From NCBI GenBank assembly GCA_023413605.1, contig JAEZPL010000752.1:1-5434 (forward strand): 5,434 nt of DNA, in the 5' to 3' direction. The position numbers and the translations under genes were made by a program. This document shows, one piece after another, positions 5,427 through 5,434 of this stretch. The stretch comes from Pseudomonadota bacterium (GTDB lineage Bacteria > Pseudomonadota > Alphaproteobacteria > Azospirillales > Azospirillaceae). How positions within the stretch are numbered: position 1 is the first letter of the stretch; every line of letters begins with the position of its first letter. The notes under the pieces are model-generated. The model was not told the DNA's origin. It ran no database searches and worked only from the letters and a program-made list of their open reading frames with translations.

Positions 5427-5434
5427 CCCCCCAC

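Overview
The window is uniformly GC-rich and densely coding, with purine-rich ribosome binding sites. The protein sequences and the intergenic repeat style suggest an alphaproteobacterium of the Rhodospirillales type, perhaps Azospirillum-like. That placement is inference from composition and style only. No tRNA, rRNA, CRISPR array, transposase or phage gene is visible.

Layout. (1) Positions 1-199, minus strand: the N-terminal 66 residues of a two-component receiver-domain protein running off the left edge. Its normal phosphoacceptor aspartate appears to be serine. (2) Positions 200-445: divergent intergenic region. (3) Positions 446-928, plus strand: a YbaK-type Cys-tRNA(Pro) deacylase. (4) Positions 1020-2707, plus strand: a two-gene ABC exporter, an ATPase and an ABC-2 permease with translationally overlapping ends, closely resembling E. 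coli YadG and YadH. (5) Positions 2717-2753: a strong hairpin terminator in the 49-bp gap between convergent genes. (6) Positions 2757-3530, minus strand: an IclR-family regulator. (7) Positions 3531-3706: a divergent control region rich in dyads, including three related sites at exactly 20-bp steps. (8) Positions 3707-5263, plus strand: a family 5 (peptide/opine/nickel type) solute-binding protein with a Tat-like signal peptide. (9) Positions 5264-5426: a 163-bp nested inverted repeat starting right after the stop codon.

How the parts fit. The IclR regulator and the divergent binding-protein gene form a plausible uptake locus: the regulator would control the binding-protein operon, and itself, through the phased dyads. 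The permease and ATPase genes of the importer are probably beyond the right edge. The YadGH-like exporter and the deacylase are ordinary housekeeping or accessory genes with no visible link to the uptake locus.

I did not find a clearly new multigene system. The observations most worth a second look are the phased operator array, the Asp-less receiver with a 15-bp tandem duplication beside the active site, and the nested palindrome, which shares its outer arm with the terminator at 2717-2753.
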